64,000 nucleotides of DNA from Ascaris suum (Eukaryota; Nematoda; Chromadorea; Rhabditida; Ascarididae). The stretch is from the NCBI GenBank assembly GCA_013433145.1, contig CM024173.1, positions 12,820,322 to 12,884,321 on the forward strand, written 5' to 3'. The position numbers and the translations under genes were made by a program. Below, piece after piece: positions 1-32,918 of the stretch; positions within the stretch are counted from its first letter, which is position 1; the number at the start of each line of letters is the position of its first letter. The notes under the pieces were generated by a model that was given only the letters and a program-made list of their open reading frames with translations, was not told where the DNA came from and did not search any database.

Positions 1-248
1 TTATGGGTTTTATCGCTAAAGCTTTGTTCGGCTCGCGCCTTACCGTAGATGAGCAATTCAAATATATGTCATTGTAAAATGATAGCATATTCCTGTAATA
101 CGATTTCTGTCCTATGAAGCATCTAAAACAATGCGACCTTTCAACAGCAAATCTTTTTTTAAGTTGAAGTCACGCATTGGAAGATTTTCTTTCGCAAGAG
201 GAGCGAAGCGAATACTAATTCAAAAAGTAAATTCGAACGGAAAATTGT

Positions 249-8571
<8,323 letters not shown>

Positions 8572-10563
8572 GTTGGCGAATTTGCGGCCAACTGTTATGG
8601 TGGAATCGTTTAAATTGCCGTGGTTTTTCTTTCGCTCTCGCCCTTCTCATATCCATCGCTTGTCGAGTATCTTTTTCTCTGCGACCCCTTTGTAACACTC
8701 TGTCCTTCTCGTCTTCTCCTCTGAAGTCCTCATATGATCATTGCAATTGTCCATCAAATAGTATGTTTGGAGGTTGTTTCGATAAATACGAAAGTGCTAT
8801 GGCAGGAAGATACTGTTGTTGAATGTAGAGCACTTGATGAAAAAAAAAATGCACTAATCAATATTTCGTATGCGATAAACGGCCTTTTTATTGCTTCATT
8901 TTTCTTTTATAAAGAAAGGTTTGATGAGCTATATTGAGACGAAATTTTATTGGCGTATATTAACCTCTTTAGCGTCACATATAACATTTAAGAATGAATT
9001 TGAACGAAAATCATCTGAACGATTTTAATTCCATTGAACAAAAATAAACAACAGTAGCGGGCCTATGAATACTGCGAGACAATGGATCAATATAATGAGG
9101 CCTTGTTTTTGTGATATATACAGTCAAAATTCTTGTTATTTAGCATATTTTCGATAATACAACTGACCAAACATTTCAAATCTGCGACTCAGAACAGCTG
9201 CACTCACAGCGGCCTCACTTCAGTGATTTATGAAACATCTAATCGTACAAGTCTACCTCGTGATAAAAGGTATTTTATCCCGTAGTGCAATGTATGAAGT
9301 TCCAATTTTAGCACTTTATTTATTACCACTTGAATGCGACTATTTGCTGCTTGACCGTTGAAATGTGCCTCCTTCTAGATAAAAAATAAATAAGAGCGAG
9401 GAACTGAAGCTTTCATTATATGAAACAGCTGAAAAGCATGCAGATTTTGGGTTATTTTAATCCACAATTTCGGCTCAAAATTTTTTCCATGCAGCAAAGG
9501 TTTGCAGGCGTGATACCTAAGCTAATTCGGTTAATTTGAGGGCAGAAGTTTCGGACATAAAAAGATTTTCTGAAAGGGCCAACCGCTCCATTGAGTCCCT
9601 TCATGGAAGTATCTTCAGAAAGAGGAATTTTCAACAAAATCCAACAACATCAAAACGTTGTGACACTTTCATTGAATATTAGTTACATGTAGTGATTTTT
9701 TGAAAATCTTTACCAAGAAGTCCAGGCAACCTGACGTTCGATAAAAAATCCACTAGAACTTTCGGAGTTGGATTATCGAAATGCTCGACTCAAAAAGGCC
9801 GAAAAACACCTAAACGTAGTCGAAATTTTGTTGGCCGCTACGTTTTTTTTTTTTAACTTTTGCACAGTGAGCGTCATAATGACTTCATACCTACGGTTAT
9901 ATGGATAACAAGTTTAGTTGCCCAATCTAAGAGAATGAATTCACGAAATTTAGCACACAAGTTACATCATTTTATGTTGGATAATCTGCTGAATTATGTC
10001 ATGTTCATCCACTTCTGCAAAGATTGAAGTTCACTGCAGGCGAAGATTTTTTTGTTCAACAAGGCGAATGGGAGAAAATCTTACGTTGATGAAGATAAGT
10101 ATAAACGGTCCTGTGGTCAAGCAAATGGGACTACTGTGCACTGCACGAACACTGTTTTCTTCAGTATATCTGTCATGAACTAGCGCACTGGAATGAATTG
10201 TACCAGTAGATGACAGACATGCCAATGACGCTAAATAAATTTAGGGCTATTATGGATAAAACGTACAATGTAGATTGGCCTTCTGTATCAATATTCGAGT
10301 CGACTCATCAATTGAAGAAGAATAATAGACACTTAATGACACCGAAAATTTGAATGGACTTTCAGCATATCGATCATTAAAAAACGGTGATTTATAAAAG
10401 AATTGTAAGGGTGACCGGCTTATTAAAACGTAAATGGAATGGAAACGGAACCCAAAAACTACAAAAGAAATGAAACCTTCTTAGCTTCTTAAATGGCTAA
10501 CACTTCCTTTTTTCTGTTCCGTTGGCGTCGCGAAACTTCGAACGTTGGCACAGATGGCCATCC

Positions 10564-10616
10564 TGCAAAATACATTATATTCACCACATTTTGTGGTGAA
10601 TATAATGTATTTTGCA
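10564..10616. repeat. Perfect 25-bp inverted repeat (3-nt loop)
   Basis: Bases 10564-10588 and 10592-10616 are exact reverse complements, with a 3-nt TTT between them. The arms begin tgcaaaatac and end ttcaccaca. The structure directly abuts a purine/CA-rich simple repeat. It could be a small fold-back insertion or a local palindromic duplication. A hairpin RNA is possible but the loop is very short for a microRNA precursor. Confidence 0.9.
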
Positions 10617-10745
10617 CACATACAGAGATACAGACACAGGCACACACAGGCAGGGATACATACACAGACGCAGACACACAGACAGGGACAGAGACACAGA
10701 CACAGACACACGGACAGAAACAAGACACACACAGACACGACACAT
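10617..10745. repeat. Degenerate (ACAGAC)n/(CA)n simple repeat
   Basis: An irregular run of ACAGACAC, ACAGAGAC and ACACACAGGC units covers about 130 bp. It makes several overlapping frames look open on both strands (Thr-Asp-Thr or Cys-Val-Cys runs), which I discount as coding. Confidence 0.85.
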
Positions 10746-13700
10746 CAAATTTGTGGAATTTGGGATAGCTGGTGGGAAACAGTTGAAATTTCAGGCGCGT
10801 ATATAGCTTTTTATGACTTGCAAGGGTAAACGAGGCAGCATCAAGCAGCGGTATGTAGGAACATCCAATGGCATGTTCATACACTGCCATCATCATTATA
10901 CTTTTTCCACGAAAGAGGTTGGCGCATAAAAAGCACATATTGCGCAAGGTTCTTGGCAATCTTCATTGTTTATCATCTTTCAGTTCAAAGAACTGGAAAT
11001 ATTTCTTGAGTTCAATCTCATAATTTGCTAAACTGTTGCAGGGAAGTTGTTCTCATTCCGTCGTGCGCTTATTTATTCATAAAAACAGTCCTGTAATAAC
11101 AGTCACACATGTCCTCTTATGAAAAGAACAAGGTATGCAAATCTTCGCTCAATAATCTATCTTTTGCCTACAATGAACGGCCTCGTAAAATTCTGGATTT
11201 GCATCCGTCATGGAAGCTTCTACTGAGAAATTAGTGCACATAGCTCAAAGTGTAAAGGGCATGGTCGATCAAAAGAAAGTAATGTTGCTGACAGCAGGGT
11301 TCATACAACCTTCTATGTGTTGACTGCGTTGCCTCAGTTAATGTTTGTTCACACGGGCCAATTTTGCCCTAAGTTATCATTCAGCAAGCGAAGTTGTTCT
11401 GCCAGACTCGTTTGCAACTTTCATAATGGTTCATATAACGATTGCTATCTTATCGCGGCCACACCTTCCCCTTCAGCATACCCTTCTCCATAACCCTCAA
11501 AAACGAAGCAAATCATTCAACCAGTTTCGTCTCTGTTGGTTACCTCGTTCAAGAAATGAAATGTCCAACAATCAGACAATCACACATAAACGCATAGAGA
11601 CGACATCGCTACGTTGTACTTTTGGAATATGCATAAAGTAAAGAGAGCCAGTATAATATGCTAGCGATGAGCACAGAAAAACACTGGTGCATTAGTATTA
11701 TCCAAATTATTACTTCATCTGTTGATGAATCAAAGATCCACGTGCGTTGATGCGTGGAATTTCAGCTCATGACTGGAATTACGAATGAGTCAGCTGGAAA
11801 TAAGCGTTGAGCAATGGGGACAATGCTCGATGAAAGTAGCAGCTGTCACTGGCTGGAAGGCATCATTGGGATTACAAATGATCCAGGCTGCTTGATAATG
11901 TGCACTGTTGATTCACAACATTACAACATCTACATTTCATCCACATAGCAATCTTCTTCCCGGCCAAAATTTATCTACAAAATGGTGTCGTTAGCTGATT
12001 TCAAAATTAAATGTATGCAATTTAACATTACCTCTCAAACTAATTCGTCGAGATAGTTTCAGTATGCGGCAAAAAATCTTTTCTTAATGTAGACGATATT
12101 TGGTGTAGGAGTTACGGCATGAGTATGGATTTTCATTTCGCAAGGTATTCCCATCTCTCAAGGGAACTCCTAGACATAGGCCTCTCAGGAGGGTCCACAA
12201 GTCATTCCTGGCAACCTTATGAGCTTCTTCGTCTCTCTGTTAGGGACATTAAAAACGCTGATTTTACCTTCGCCAGCCGTAGACAATCTTCCCTTGAGAC
12301 GCAAGAACATTTGGAAACTGCGTGAGATGGTGCATTCGAACGAGATACGCTGAAGGGAATCATCACGCATAGGTGTTGATAGATAAACAAGAATTTGGTG
12401 CCAAAGAGTATGTCAGGATATAATAGACATAGTGAAGAAACATAACAGAAAACAGGATAAGTTGGAGCTGAAGGAGCTCAACGTCAATATTTCATGAAGA
12501 CATTCACCTAATGAAGTCAAACAAAATATCATGATTTGATAGAATTACAGACAAAACGCCGGAGTAAATTCGCAATTGCGCTTCGTTCTTATTTGAAACA
12601 GGAATTCGCAAATGTGACCGTCATATACAAAGTCAACAACGAGCAAAAAATACGCAAAATCATTGGCGTATATTACAATCGTCTTGTGTGCCGAAGTTTT
12701 TTGAATTTTGTGCTTGCACACAACTTTACATCACAGTAAAGCCGAAAATGCCACATTTTCACCACCCTTTTCGCTAAAATCTTCCAAAACAGACTTACCT
12801 CGTCAGATTGAAACATGGAAGAAATGAATGCCGCAAAATAAAAAGTACCAAGAAAGTATGAAGGTTGATGTCAGAAAAGCTTGTAACATCATCAAGCCAA
12901 ATATACTCATTCAGCCGATGGTAACATGTTTAAATAAACGAAAACATCTCCACCTTCTCAGGAAGTTATCAAACGAGGCACAAAATTGTATTCTGCATAA
13001 GCGCCACACATTTACTCAACAAGAAACTATCGCCTTCGGGAACCGAGGAGATGCCTTCGTATTCTCTCCTCTCTCGCTCTGTATGTCTTTCATTCTTTCC
13101 GCTGAAACAAACTATTGTTTGCCTTGTTTAGTCGTTCACGCAGAGGAAATGCAGCTTATTTTCAATTCCAGGAGTTGAAAGAAACAAGAAGCAACAATAA
13201 GAACAGCGTCTGTTCATTGATGGAGAAATAGCAATTATTAGAAAGTTCGCGAAGCAATGCTGCTAACTGATCATGATTTTTTAAAATATTGCGGTTCATA
13301 TTGCCTCTCTTGAATTTTCGTGAAGTATACCACGTTATGCTTTAACACCTAGAAAGTTTCTTCAGCTACATTATACTATATCGCGTCGAAGTTTCAGAGA
13401 TCAGGAATAATATACTTTCTCAAGTCCAAACCTTTATGAGTTGTCTTATGCTAAGCAATTGCCAATAGAAAAATTCATTAAATAATATTAAACTATGTAA
13501 TGCTAGCATGCTAGCCCCTCCCCCCCCAAAAAAAAAAGAAAATCAAGCTATACTCCCCATCATTCACCACGATAAAGCAGGCGTGAAACTGTGATGCAAT
13601 ACTGTTAAGCTATCACCTTCAAGAACGTTGCATTTCGCCTGCAGCCTTGGATTTATTTTTTTCTTCAATTTTTTTTTCTATTACTTTCATAGCAAAAAAG

Positions 13701-15857
13701 TGAACTCCGTAAGTACATTACATTGCATCATCCGCACATCTATACTGCGTGCGTGCAGCTCACTCATTGGAACGCAGTGCTATATAACCATAGTCACACG
13801 CTCAAATTGGACGCTGCTTATTTGTTAGTTAGTTTTCAAAAATTCTGTAGCGGTTATATTGAGCCGGCATGACGTTGTGTTTTGCACAAACGCCCGTTTT
13901 TGAATGCAATCGCAGTTGGTATATCGAATGAATTGCCTTCTAGCAGAATCTACACCAGAACCACTAAGTCTCAAAAATTACTAGTCTCTTGCAGTTTCCT
14001 ATGAACATATCACAGCAGAACTGCTTAACTCCATTAAATGGCCTCTAAATGAAATCATATGTTTTTCAGCTCTCCGACCCCGTCGCAATTCCAGCATTAT
14101 AAAAATCCCTGTCTTCTGGGAATTTCTAGGACGCAGCGCTCCCATGGGGCACTCAGGAGTGAAAAGCTCTCCCATCCTCGAGGGGAAGATGATTCAACAC
14201 AGTGCTGCTGTCTTCCGCAAACTAGTACGCGGTAACTGGAAACAGTATCAGAATGGAAACCTTCCTGGAATGTGGAACAAACTTTGCAATTCTTATCCTC
14301 AAATTCAGGAGAATGGCCTTTTGAGGAGAATGGTGATGCCACCTCAGTAGATAGCGACAGTCATCATATGCTGAAAAACCTTTCCCCTCCAAAAGACTAC
14401 ACTGCTTCGCTCACCCAGTATCCATCTGACATTCCGATTAGGCCTGGATGTTCTATAACATTCTGAAATAATTAATCACGCAATTATCCCACATTTTTTC
14501 TACTTTTTGCCTGCATCTTATTCTTCATGCTAAGAATGAGCCCTCAAAACCTATATGCGACAATCTAAGCTTTTTTTTGATACCTTCTCTACCGTTAACG
14601 CAAAAAAGTTCTGCTCAAAATAGAGCAATTTTAACAAAATGTTCATTATATCCAAAAGTGCTTCATATCCGGATATAATTAGCCTTAAGATGTCCCTGAC
14701 AAGCAAAACGACATCTCTCAGTGCGGTAATATCCCATGTTTACAGTTTGTTGATTCGTTAATATATTCTTAGTAAAACACGCATATGCATATACATTTGC
14801 TTCCAGGTAACCAATATTTTGCGTTTCTAACGGCAACCCGACAAGAAAGCAAACAAAGTAACGCATTGTCTTGCCGCTCCATGCCACATCCCCTTACGTC
14901 GAGAGCCCTGAGACAAGATTCCTTCTGATTTCATACCGTAGGATTGAAAATAGTTTTCGCGGTCCATGAAAACCGAACGGTAGGTAAGACATAGCTGCTG
15001 AGAACCTTGAAAACCTAAATTCGCTGAGTACAATCTAAATGAGCCGCCGAATGTCTATGTTTTGTAAGAATGCCTTGACATCTTCGGCAAATGCTACTAC
15101 AAACAAAGAAATGCCCTGAAGCCATGAAATTATTGGAAAAAGAACAAATGAAGACTCACACACAAAATTTTGTACTTATAATTTCAAGGCTTCATACCAA
15201 AATTTTTCTGTTTTAGGTCCTAATAATTTTCAAGGCATTTTCCTCCTAGTAAGAAAATTTACTTGTGAAAGTCTAAATAGTACTACTATAGTACTATGGT
15301 ACCAAACAACGAGTTCAATAAAGTCATGAGAAATCGCTTCAAAAATTTTCAAAAACAATGAAGATTTCATTTATTCACATATGAGTGTGAGGTATTCATT
15401 TCTGTAATGGAATCCTCCCATGTTACTTTTCAGCGCAATTTCGTCCGTCATGCAAATAATGCATATAACCTTTAGATGTTATGAACCGAACTCATATATT
15501 GCTGATTTCAGTACGATTATTCGCGATTACTTTAATTCCAGCGTTATTACCTACTCACTTAGAATTTTTGTGCCAATTGGCGTTCATCTCAGAATATCAC
15601 CTACAGCTGTTTTTTAAAAGAGCATTGTACTTGAAGAAGATAATTCTTGTGCTGGAGTGAAATTCATTCAATTATTGACGCGCTAGTTATTGATGATAGT
15701 ATTCTTGGTGACGCTCTTAGTCACGTTCACCTCAGGATGCACTTATAAGGTAACTGGCATACCTACGGGGCACGATCTGGCAGTGATCCACTAGTTATGA
15801 CGCAGTTAAATGATAACATTCGCGTAATATAGTGGATAAAAACTTCCGTAAATTACT

Positions 15858-27609
<11,752 letters not shown>

Positions 27610-30600
27610 GTAAGCCTCGTGAATCTGTTTGGGTGTTCTCGTAACTTTTACCTTTTAAAAAAAACGCCACTATGTCCGCGAAAGCAGTCTCACTATTTCG
27701 GGAAGAGGGATGGGTTCACTAGAGGGCGAATCCATTCAACTGACACGACAACAGGACTGATCGTTAAAATCATTGCTGCAATTATAAATGACGTGCTTCG
27801 AAAAGTGGTTTTGGATGTCTCCAACCATATAGCACCTAACACGGAAAGCATAGATAAGACTACTGCCATCACAAGCTGCGTGGTGTGATAAGGTTGGGTA
27901 ATAGCTGAAAAGGAATAATAAGATGCAATCCACTTACTTGCTCGCTGCAACTATGCTGGACGGGGAAGCAGAAATTTGAAATTCTCATATTTATGAAAGG
28001 AATTGAAAAAACTTTAAAAAAAGAAGGATAAGAAAAATTTCCTTTCTTCTCATTTAATAGCACTGCCACATATTTTTTTAAACATAGAAATTATCACTTT
28101 CGATCTTCACTTAATTAATGGCAAAATAATATTTGAAAATCAGAAACAAATTTTCAACGAAGTAATTCCGAAGATTTCAAAAAAAAAAAAATCCTTACGT
28201 CCAATTTTATTACTAATCAACTTTTCGCTTCAAATAACAATAAGAAAATTTCAGCTAATCTTATTGAAGTTTTACTTTTTCGATTTTTGTGCCCGATTCC
28301 ATTTATGCAAATAATAGTTTTAGCAGATAAAAGAAATCATAATCATGAGAAATTAATAAGGAAAATATTGAAATGCGTTTTCAGAAGGCTAAAAAACAAC
28401 ATTCAGCGGATATTGTCCGAGAATTTCCTCTCACTATAAAATTTTCAGACCGCTTTAAGAGCGAGAATCCCGAATAGCTCTCGTTTGTCGATGGTCAAAT
28501 CATAGGGTGCAGGTTATGTGGAATAATCCCACCTACTAAACGCATTCACAAAGCCTCTTCAATGAAGTCGAAGTAACGAAGAGGGTGATCCGAACGGCAT
28601 TAGTTATCATATATGATTATCCATAATACACTGTTAAGAAGCCGTAGTTGTTGTGGACGCAAATACCATATTTACTGCACAATATATTTCAAGCTTGTAT
28701 TCCATTAAAGAATCTAGCAACAGTTATAGAACTGTTTATTTTACAAGTAAGTAGTAATGGGAACGTTAGCAGGAAATATGGAATTCCAACTGCCTTTTTT
28801 TCTAGAAGAGTGATGAAAATAGAGCTATCAGCTATCAGCATTTTGAGCTATCAGCAACGAAAAACATCCAAGAACAACCGGAGTATCATTGCAAATTGAC
28901 CTGTGATTAGTCAGAAGACGTAAAAGATAAAAAATTGAGAAAGGTAAAGAAGCAACCTATCCTCCCTTGATATATCCATCAACAAGAAAGAAATTTTAAG
29001 AGAGAAAAGTACAAACTAATAAAAAAGAATAAAAGATTTTGCTTACATTCTTTTTCTCAACAATTCTCGACGGCTCAACAAATAAATTTATCTATCCCGA
29101 CCATCTAATGTCACAAATGAATTATGTAGCAAGCAATTATTTTTAGGTCATTCAAATAATTATTTCAATTAGTATTATTTGACTGAATGCATGCATTATA
29201 TTCCTGTCCTACATTCCTCTATTGACATATAAAGTAATCTAAGAGATGAAGGAAAATCTCGAACACGATGTTATTTTAAGAAAATATTTCAGTGGAGATT
29301 AGTTTAGTCTGCATAAAACAACTTGCACCTCTACATGAAATAAGAACACATTGTCCAATAAATCTCCCCCCCCCCCTCCTTCCTCCCGACCTCCCTCCTT
29401 TCTATATTATCTCGCCGAGTTGCCAAAAAGAACACGTCATTTCGCACCACAAAAAACCTTATAGGATCAAAATAGCATTTCCAACTCTAAAGGCGCCGCG
29501 ACAAAAGTGACATTGATTAGTATACTTCCGACGGCTTTACAAGTATTTCATTTGAAATTATATTGAAATAGCTATCTCCTTTTTTCGCAATAACGAGACT
29601 TAATTACTTCCCTTCCCTTGACGGCCAACGAAAAATATCTACTAGACTTTTGTATCAACTGACATTTTGCGAGTACTCTCATCGAGCGTATTCGACAAAA
29701 CAGCTCTAACGACATGTGCTTTTCTGCATCCCGCCCACCTGAGTTTGCAGTTCTAACACCTCATGTGCCGAACTTCGCACTCCTTCCTATGTTTGCCGCC
29801 GCTGCAACCTTGTGGGAAGTGAGTTTTACAGCCCTCTTGTTCACCGCTCCCGTTCTTCCTTTATTGTCCTTTATATCTCACACACACGCACGCGTTTTCC
29901 GATATTGTAAAGCTCAATTAAATATAAACACAAACAAAAGCGATTATTCCTCGAGCTTTTCGAGGAATCTAATTTTTGCAACAGGCTATTCGCCGGAGAC
30001 CACAGGAAAGATGGCAATGAAATCTCTCATGGCCATGCACTTCCACGCGACTAAAAATTGCTCTAAGTGTATAATGCTGATTTCTGTTCCATTTATTACC
30101 ACACTGGTCAATCAGATGGCCTGTAGGGTTGATAAGTTATCTACCTGGCGTCGAATATGATATTCACTCCTGAGTTCAGAATGACTTTTAAAAAATTATT
30201 GAAGCGGCCATCGTTGCCCGAGTTGACGTTAATGTTCTCGTTCATTTGTTCATCGATTGCAACTAAGTGATACAAACTTAGCGGATATGTTATTAGAAAC
30301 CACCACAGCAATTACCTTTACACATCATCAACAGTATTGTAAATGTTGTAATAAAGGCAAAAAAATATAAACATTAAACAAACAGCATAGTATTTAACGT
30401 ATACGTCTAGTAAATGGGAAGTTACAACACCACTGGTGCCATGACAATCATCATCGCATTTTGACCTATATTAACACACCGAAACATATGCGCATGCATC
30501 AACTAAGCTACGTTTATGCACTTATGCGCAAATTTTTCTTCAATCCTACGTTGCGCTAAACAAATGAGTAGCCGAGCAGATGGATTCTGATTCATTATCT

Positions 30601-32918
30601 AAATATGATAGTGAAAAGAAGCGTACGTGCGCACACATACATATACGTACACATATTCCATAGAACCTCCCAAATTTGTTTCATACCTCTCCCAGATCAT
30701 TCCACCACTTTCCAGTCATGCTTGCTGCCAGGATGTTTGTGCGAGTAAATCAACCTAGACTTTTAGAGCTTTGCTGATCTCCGAGACTTTCAAGTTTTTG
30801 CCTTGCTAAGTCTGCGTTTTCATGTGCGCATGCTAAGACTTGTGTAATGCGTCTATCGTAAATTTACAAGGCTCATTAGGGTGTGCTTTTATCTGTGCTT
30901 ATGCTTGCACCTCTATCAGCGTTTGTTATTCAGTCTGTCCGCTGGTTTCAGTTCTAGAATCATTGAAGTTAAAATAACGAAATAAGATCGGTAAGGTGAA
31001 ATAAGATCATTCCAACACTAGCTTTCAAAAAATGGACTCTAAGTAGAATGCAACAAATCTGGAATGCATGCGTAGCTGACATGCCCATATAGCGATTAAG
31101 GACCGAAACGTGATCACAACAAACGTTTCACTTACTCCTTTCCTTAACATGCCTCGTTAGTGATACTCATTCAATCTCGCTTTGTGTACCTAAGGAAACG
31201 ATCCTAGTTCCATTTTAATTCTAATCCCATTTTTGCTATGGCCTCTTAATTATTTCTATTTTGACAGCAAACGCATAAAGCACACAACAAAAAATGTTTT
31301 TGCGTTTTCTAGATAGTTGAGTTGCATTTTACACCAGTTAGATGGTAAAAAACTAAACGTTATACTGGAACAATACCTTCGTATTTAAAATGACACGACT
31401 GCTCGTAGCAAAGGACCCGTCTTTCCATGGTCCGACCGATGTAATATGCATTCAAGTTTTTGATGTCTTGAAATGCTTATGCCTTATTCGAAATTTGATT
31501 GATTAGCTAGAAATATGACGTGTAGGCTATCTTGCGGAGTGCACCATAAGCATCAAATTTCATAGCTCTAACTTCATCGACTTTCGAGTTGAAAATTCCA
31601 ATCGAAGAGTCATGAACTACCTACATGCCCATACGCGTGGATACGACATCACCATGATGCGCTTTTGCAAGAATAATTTGCAAAGACGCAAAGAAATTCA
31701 CAGCAATATTATATCGCCACTCTAAATGGCGCAAAAATTCAAAATAAAAGACGTAAAAACACACTAAAGCCTTAGAAAGTCGAAATAAACATAACAACTG
31801 AATGATGAACTAGCTGGAAACTAAGGGCTTAAATTCTTAAAAGTTAGGTCACTTCGTAATCCCTTCCTCGAACCATTCGGGCTAAGGAACGGGAAGAAAA
31901 TCAGCAATCTCAGCAACATGCACTAAATGTATAACAAGACACAAGATTGTTCAGATCAAAAGGCTGCACATATATACAGGAAAAACAGGGAATGAAAATA
32001 TGAGCACTTTAGAGTGCAATGAACAGTGGAACAAAATAAATATGTCTGAATAGATATAAGCCGTACATCGAAGCACCTCTTCATCAGGCGACTACCCTAT
32101 TCCAATAAAACACACACTTTAAGCACTAACTTCAAACAACACTTCAAGAGTACCTAGCACCGAATTATTGAAAAAATCGATTGGAATTCCACTCGTGACT
32201 TAGTTTTCATTGAGAAGGCTAGTTACACTCCCAAAAGATTCGTTCCAATTAGAGCATTTCAGCCAACGACAAAAATCTTTTCTTTTAAATGAAAAGCCCT
32301 CATTGAACGTCGAATCTGCCTTGCGATATAAATAAGAGTTTTCAACAATAACACGTTAAAATTATCGAAACCTGTAACAGACAAAGGATTTTACCATAAA
32401 CGTTTGCGATTTAAAAGTTCAAAGCTAACTTTGCAATATGAACGACAGCAACCAAGTCCGTCAACATGGCATATCGATCCGCCCCGGAAAACCAAATGAA
32501 GAGATCAACAGATTTTTATAGAAAGGAGTCATATCAACCAACAATAAAATACAAAACGAGCCAAGCTTGAATAAATTGCAAAGGCGTCACAGACGATTGA
32601 AATATTCATCAGTAAAGATACAAAGCGATCATTATCCAACCTTATTAGCTGGTCGTTATGTCTGAAAATACGAAGAGAATCGTTGTGGTACTACCGGCGC
32701 AGTCGCTGTGAAAGTATGACCAACCAGAACCAATAAACGCAACTTACATTCACAATATCGAGGAGGATTTCTGGCATCATTTTTTGATGAAAAATCACCA
32801 AGGCGTAAGCGGGCAGCCATCTCTTTAGCAGCAGTTCGTATTGATATACTTACCACAACTACCCGACCTGAACTAGCCTATGCATAAACATAAATGCTGC
32901 TGATCCATAGTTATGATG
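27610..32918. other. Intergenic region between convergent pkd-2 and eor-1
   Basis: This stretch lies downstream of the last visible pkd-2 exon (donor GAG|GTAAGC at 27610) and downstream of the eor-1 stop. It must hold the missing pkd-2 terminal exon and both 3' UTRs. An open frame at 29714-30160 is proline- and alanine-rich but shows no domain and no supporting splice structure. A C-tract lies at about 29367-29376. I see no tRNA or other RNA gene. Confidence 0.45.

Larger units (their letters stand above)
8572..15857. other. Intergenic region without a supported gene
   Basis: This 7.3-kb stretch lies between the 5' ends of the minus-strand cysteine-repeat gene and the plus-strand pkd-2 gene, so it should contain both promoters. 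I see no conserved protein in any frame. The stretches 12.1-12.4 kb and 14.1-14.5 kb are richer in G+C and open in more than one frame, with possible splice signals (for example an 'aattcag' acceptor near 14.3 kb). They match nothing I know and cannot be joined confidently to pkd-2. Confidence 0.5.

Noticed and set aside
10489..10959. 156-residue minus-strand frame rich in Cys-Val
   Set aside because: Produced by the ACAGAC/CA repeat and the hairpin; low complexity, no protein signature.
13502..13515. Palindrome gctagcatgctagc
   Set aside because: Only 14 bp; expected by chance in a window this size and tied to nothing else.
29714..30160. 148-residue plus-strand open frame
   Set aside because: Composition-driven (Ala/Leu/Pro/His), no domain, no flanking splice structure or related exon.
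32656..32850. Possible further eor-1 exon (M-A-A-R-L-R-L-G-D-F...) with a donor-like TGT GAA T|GTAAGT
   Set aside because: It lies downstream of the in-frame TGA at 32919. A donor-like GTAAGT at 32853 could mark a 3' UTR intron, but no acceptor-phase evidence makes this coding.
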